Positions 33,890 to 37,826 of a DNA stretch of 37,826 nt are shown here, in pieces. The stretch's first letter is position 1, and each line of letters starts with the position of its first letter. The stretch comes from Amoebophrya sp. AT5.2 (Eukaryota > Sar > Dinophyceae > Syndiniales > Amoebophryaceae), in NCBI GenBank assembly GCA_005223375.1, contig RXOD01003911.1, positions 1 through 37,826 of the forward strand. The letters run 5' to 3'. The notes beneath the pieces are model-generated. The model saw only the letters and a program-made list of their open reading frames with translations. It did no database searches and was not told the origin of the DNA. A program made the position numbers and the translations under genes.

Positions 33890-35482
33890 TCAAAAGACAT
33901 CTTTTTTTTCTCCTAGGTACACTCTGAAGATTTCTTCCTGGTTTTTCCTTCTCTGTTCTTCCTTGTTCTGGAAGAACAGGTTTGGCTTCAGCGGAAACGC
34001 GACGTAGCGTGGGTCTTCTATTGTCTTCACCCAGCTGCGCGGTCCCTCGCTCCACGGACGGTGCAGTCCTTCCAGGCTCCGTGCCTTCCGCACGCCAACA
34101 TACACGTACAGGTGCAGCCCCACGACCACGAGAAGCACCACAAAGCTCATCACTTGGTCGATGCGGTCGGCCGTGCGCAGTTGCGACATCGAGTACGTCG
34201 GCGCGTTATTCTGCAGCTGTTGCAGCAGTTGCTCTTCTGCCTCTCCTGCGTTTCCACCGCTAGTACTATCTCCCGACGAGGAACTCGAACTACTACCCGA
34301 CGAGGACGAGGACGCCAGCCCGTCGCTCCAGAGCGAGAAGCGGTCGCGCGACAGCACCAGCGCGCATAGTGCCGAGCCCAGGCCCATGAGGAGCAGCGAG
34401 CCGTTGACGATGGTTATGATCCCGTCTAGCACCGTCATGTAGGGGACGCGCGGCAATCTGTCCAGTACGATCCACTGCAGGGCGAAACAGGTCAGAAACA
34501 TGGCGAAGATGAGGTTCAGCCGCCCGCTCAAATCCGCGACTTCGAGGCAGTAGCTCAGGCTCCCGAACACTAAAATTGCGTACAGCGGAAAGCAGGTTTT
34601 GAACAGGTAGAACTTCGGGTTGCGCTTCACGTGCAGCGACAAAAGCAGGTCCTCGTACCCGTCGGGGTTGGCCTGCGACACGTGCGCGCCCTTCGCGTAC
34701 GAAATGCCCACCAGGTCGAAGTCGCCGCTGGTGCACTTCTGTGGGTCGGTGACGGGCACGTACATGGCCTGGGAGCACGACTTCTCGAACTCAAAACGGA
34801 CCTCCGGGCTGCCCTCGAGCCGCTTCTCGCCGCTGAGGCAGACGATGAAGTCGTACCGCGCGCTGTCGAAGGGAAAACTCCGCAGCCCGTCCGCGGAGGA
34901 GAGGACCTCGAACTGCGTCTCCTTCGTGAACAGGATCCACTCCAGCTCACCGTTGTGGCGCTCGCGGGTCGCGAACGACGGCGGCTTCTCCAGATCCTTG
35001 TCGTCGATGTCCATGCCCCCCTCCCCTACGATGAAGATCTCCGGCTTCCAAATATCGGGGGGCACCTCCTCCTCCAGGCTCCAGTTGGCGAGCCGGTAGT
35101 CGCGCCAAGTGATCAGCAGCCGCATCTTCATCTCGATAAGCTCGTGGCCGTCCTTCGCGACCACTTTCCACTGCTGGACCCAGAAAGTGACGTGAACCGG
35201 CAAAGCCGTCTCCTTCGACCGGAACCCGTTTTTGCGCTCCTCGGCAGTGGCGGGTCGCGCTGCCCAGTCGGGAATTTCCGCGTCGGAGAAAGTGCGGGAA
35301 CTCCGGCGGACGAGCGGAGCGGCGCTCGACGCAGAAGTGGGCACGACGGTTCCCGTGACGATGGCGGCGTCGGGAGATTGCTTGCCGTCTGCAGCTGAGG
35401 TCGGATTTGTTCGTCCTCCTTCAACACCCTCGTCCTCCAACATCTCCGGAGACACCTTTCGGTCACTTGTGTGATCCGTCAT
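33890..35482 (-). CDS. Pentameric ligand-gated ion channel subunit (Cys-less)
   Basis: A 530-residue channel subunit from ATG 35482 to TGA 33892-33890; the open frame further upstream begins only with GTG. Residues about 95-290 are the ligand-binding beta-sandwich, with family hallmarks ITWRDYRLA, PDIWKPEIFIVGE and FPFDSARY. Four helices follow: M1 about 291-314 with its conserved Pro, pore-lining M2 about 318-340, M3 about 349-378 and M4 about 442-465. The M2-M3 linker LPRVPYMTVLD closely resembles the linker of the bacterial proton-gated channel GLIC. The two Cys-loop cysteines are replaced by Ser and Tyr. The M3-M4 loop carries a serine run. A tail of about 65 residues follows M4, where most relatives stop. 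No signal peptide is visible before the ligand-binding domain; an unseen upstream exon might supply one. Family assignment is firm; ligand and ion selectivity cannot be told. Confidence 0.92.
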   Translation of the reverse strand: MTDHTSDRKVSPEMLEDEGVEGGRTNPTSAADGKQSPDAAIVTGTVVPTSASSAAPLVRRSSRTFSDAEIPDWAARPATAEERKNGFRSKETALPVHVTFWVQQWKVVAKDGHELIEMKMRLLITWRDYRLANWSLEEEVPPDIWKPEIFIVGEGGMDIDDKDLEKPPSFATRERHNGELEWILFTKETQFEVLSSADGLRSFPFDSARYDFIVCLSGEKRLEGSPEVRFEFEKSCSQAMYVPVTDPQKCTSGDFDLVGISYAKGAHVSQANPDGYEDLLLSLHVKRNPKFYLFKTCFPLYAILVFGSLSYCLEVADLSGRLNLIFAMFLTCFALQWIVLDRLPRVPYMTVLDGIITIVNGSLLLMGLGSALCALVLSRDRFSLWSDGLASSSSSGSSSSSSSGDSTSGGNAGEAEEQLLQQLQNNAPTYSMSQLRTADRIDQVMSFVVLLVVVGLHLYVYVGVRKARSLEGLHRPWSEGPRSWVKTIEDPRYVAFPLKPNLFFQNKEEQRRKNQEEIFRVYLGEKKDVF

Positions 35483-36628
35483 CTTGAGAGCCTCGGAATT
35501 CGAAACCGAATCGACCAGCAGCGGCAACAGCACTGACTCTTTTTACGCCACTACGAAGAGGTTGTCAGGATGTGTCCAACTAAAGCGCTTTCGCGCCAAA
35601 TAGCTTCACCGAACAGTGCCGGCGCCACGAGGAGGTTGTAGTAAAAGAATTTAGCAGGGATTGGGATATCAACAATAGAATGTTCTAGTCGACGTTGCTT
35701 TCTATCGTATAACTATAAATCGGTCGTATTCCGTGGTGGATCGCAATTTATCATGCTCAACAATGCTGATGTATTGCTACAGGTACTTCACTGAATCCTA
35801 CGTTACAACCGAATCCACTACCTATTCCTCGGGGGACAGCGACAAGTGCCGCTTACTTCATCACGGATAAATCCCCGCCTGCATTACCCTTACCGTAGCC
35901 GTACCGCCAAATTAATAGTACTGTTGAAGTACACAGTGTTGCATTATTTCCCGCACTTGATTTGCGTCTCGTCCCACCCCTTTTGCGTTTCCCAACCTCG
36001 TCTTCCGTCAACAAAACAGGCACTGCTTCAAATAGAAAGTAGGGACCGATAGGAGCGAGTCAAAACGTAAATCACACTGCGACTGCCGGACCACAGCGAG
36101 GCGATAGAAGCGATCACCGGACACGAATCAATACTGAACACCTTCTGGAGCACAGGCATGGATGTTTCAGCGATCATAGTACCACTGTGAAGAAAGATGC
36201 TCGTCTACGTCTCCGCACCTCCAGCATGCAAGCCGTCACTAATACTCTTCTTCGTCAAAAACTGTAGCCAGCAGGGGAGCACATCACTTTCTACCCCTGA
36301 AATAAGTAGGTCAAGCAATAAGGCTACGAGCCAGCGTACTGGTAGTACTAGAGCATCAAAATAGCACTGGTCTGTAGGCATTCATTGCTAAATGAATTTG
36401 AATGGTTCGGTCTGAAAATGATGGCTTCCAAAAGGGGTCGCGCCCGTAATTCACGAAGCTGCGCGACGCGCCCTCAACGTTGAGTCAACGCGACCTTTTC
36501 GGCCACGACCATGAGCATGCACATAACAAAAAGAAGATGAACCACTCTGCATTTGCTTGGTCACCCAAAATGTCGTCGTCCTCGGATTTCGATAAATGTC
36601 TTTTTTCCACCAAGAAGTACAACAAAAC
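35483..36628. other. Intergenic gap of 1.15 kb
   Basis: Spacer between the RRxS-rich protein gene and the channel gene. Sequence is mixed, with AT-rich patches near 35690-35750 and 36340-36410. The channel frame is open from just after an in-frame TAA at about 35545, and an upstream exon encoding a signal peptide could lie in this gap. I did not find a clear one. No RNA gene, repeat family or mobile element is recognised. Confidence 0.5.
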
Positions 36629-37826
36629 TCACTTTACGATGCGTATTCCCGTCAGCAGCGGGGGTGGAGCTGCTCCTCCGCGGATGGACGATCTGCGGCC
36701 GGTCAAACGGCTCTCCGAGGATTTCTTCTTGGACGCGCTGCTGTTCATCTGTTGTTGTAGCTCCGGCGCACCTATAATCGGTGACTTGATCGGGGAGTTT
36801 CCTGTGCTTTTGTCGTCAAAACCGCCTATCAGAAGCATCGGGCCCGCTTTGCTTCCGCGTCGGACCGCGCCCCCAAGCGGCTCCGATTTGGCACCGATAC
36901 CTTCAGGCACCGTGAGGCGGCTCGAGGGCGGCGCCTGCTTCTTGCAACTCAGACTCTTTGTGCGCATCTTCTTGGCATTCGGTGGCAAGTGACCCTCCAC
37001 CTCCTGCTCCGCAGAAGATTTGGTGTTCATCGGTTCCGTTTTCGTGGTCGAAACCTCCTGGACGACGTTTTTACTCGATGAGCCGGCGTTATCAGGGTCC
37101 TTTTTCGATTTCTTCTGCTTTTGTGGGGGGGACGATTTCGAAGAGGAACCTCCATTCGTTGCAACTCTATCTTGTTTCGAGCGGGATTTCTGTTTTTTCT
37201 GAGCCACCAAGTCCGACATTCGGCGAAGTAGTGTTTTGTTCCTTGTGCTTGTTCGGCCAGCACTTGCTTGCTTTTGCTCTTGGTCTGCGCCGTCCAGCTG
37301 TTGAAGCGACCGCGACGATGAAAACTTCGTGGGCAGAGCGGTGCTGCGATCTGGGCGACCGTCCGCCGCATCATCTTCATCCCCGGCCGCGATACTAATA
37401 TTACCGTTGTCATGACCGGACTGCAACGGTACGTATTGCACAATCTGCTCTTTTTGCGGGCAGGCACCGAGACCAACCTCCTGCACCGCTCGTTTACCTT
37501 TCGCCGCGGCATCCGAACTCCCTTTCGTCGGAGGAGGACGTGGCGGCATTTCTTTCGACGGCACTATGATCGGATCGTCGTCGAGCGGTTTGTAGGACGC
37601 GTGCTTGTGCGCCGAGGAGCTCGGGGATCTGCTGCTGCAGCACGGCGACGACGCCAGCAGGCGACTTAAGGAGTTGCTTCCCGTCGCGTGCCATGAAGCC
37701 GAATGCGCGATCGCCGCAGGTCCCCCTGTGGTCATCACCCCTGCAGTTCTGTCGTCGTGGTCTCCTGCTTCCTCAACGTGTTCCATCTCGTTGAGCAGCA
37801 GATTCGGCGCGCTGAACCGCCGCTCG
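36629..37826 (-). CDS. Disordered basic Ser-rich protein with RRxS motifs, 5' partial
   Basis: The frame is open from the window edge to TGA 36631-36629. The first visible Met is at 37786, and 13 in-frame codons before it (ERRFSAPNLLLNE) look like coding sequence, so the true start is probably outside. From that Met there are 385 residues. The chain is low complexity, rich in Ser, Lys, Gln and Gly, with no globular domain. Four RRxS sites are spread along it: RRFS just before the visible Met, RRMS 188-191, RRGS 309-312 and RRSS 364-367. Basic clusters (KKQKSRSK, KQKKSKK, KKMRTK) could be nuclear localisation signals, and PPRPPP is an SH3-type proline motif. RRxS is the consensus of PKA/PKG and related basophilic kinases, so it is probably a phosphorylated scaffold or regulator. 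The specific function is unknown. Confidence 0.8.
   Translation of the reverse strand, partial: ERRFSAPNLLLNEMEHVEEAGDHDDRTAGVMTTGGPAAIAHSASWHATGSNSLSRLLASSPCCSSRSPSSSAHKHASYKPLDDDPIIVPSKEMPPRPPPTKGSSDAAAKGKRAVQEVGLGACPQKEQIVQYVPLQSGHDNGNISIAAGDEDDAADGRPDRSTALPTKFSSSRSLQQLDGADQEQKQASAGRTSTRNKTLLRRMSDLVAQKKQKSRSKQDRVATNGGSSSKSSPPQKQKKSKKDPDNAGSSSKNVVQEVSTTKTEPMNTKSSAEQEVEGHLPPNAKKMRTKSLSCKKQAPPSSRLTVPEGIGAKSEPLGGAVRRGSKAGPMLLIGGFDDKSTGNSPIKSPIIGAPELQQQMNSSASKKKSSESRLTGRRSSIRGGAAPPPLLTGIRIVK

Noticed and set aside
1..37826. CRISPR arrays, insertion sequences, rRNA and tRNA genes, spliced-leader RNA
   Set aside because: I saw no regularly spaced repeats, transposase motifs, conserved rRNA segments, tRNA-like B-box sequences in the gaps, or the canonical dinoflagellate spliced-leader sequence. 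A covariance-model scan would be needed to exclude small RNA genes.

Overview
The window looks like eukaryotic nuclear DNA, probably from a protist. All convincing genes lie on the minus strand. They are very large and almost free of introns, and they are separated by AT-richer gaps of about 0.6 to 1.9 kb with no consistent ribosome binding site. Two of the giant products start with secretory signal peptides, one giant ORF ends in a KDEL-like ER retention tetrapeptide, and one gene encodes a pentameric ligand-gated ion channel. One-directional gene order, giant open frames and this channel family fit an alveolate, perhaps a dinoflagellate-lineage parasite of the Amoebophrya/Syndiniales kind. 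That placement is a low-certainty inference; no spliced-leader sequence or ribosomal gene confirms it.

Layout in transcription order, from high to low coordinates. (1) 37826-36629: a disordered, basic, Ser-rich protein with repeated RRxS motifs, 5' end outside the window. (2) 35482-33890: a four-helix pentameric ligand-gated channel without the Cys-loop cysteines. (3) 33245-31695: a 516-residue protein with an F-box-like segment and an acidic middle. (4) 29806-20519: a 3095-residue secretory protein of unknown family. (5) 20496-7030: a 4488-codon open frame of unknown family with four hydrophobic segments, a collagen-like Gly-X-Y run, a Gln-rich coiled coil and a C-terminal DDEL. (6) 5756-1: a secretory helical protein of at least 1918 residues, 3' end outside the window. 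I traced this last frame codon by codon and it has no stop.

The most interesting point is that (4) and (5) are probably one gene. Their frames overlap by about 80 bases and only 22 bases separate the stop of the first from the first near-cognate start of the second. The second has no signal peptide and no ATG for its first 46 codons, and several GT..AG pairs would join the frames. The product would be about 7,500 residues, with a signal peptide at one end and an ER-retention-like DDEL at the other. Followed by another giant secretory protein on the same strand, this makes a block of about 29 kb devoted to giant secretory-pathway proteins with no domain I can name. All five visible stop codons are TGA.

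The gaps (5757-7029, 29807-31694, 33246-33889, 35483-36628) hold no RNA gene or mobile element that I can recognise. They contain weak candidate poly(A) signals, one small ORF candidate and a few small inverted repeats.
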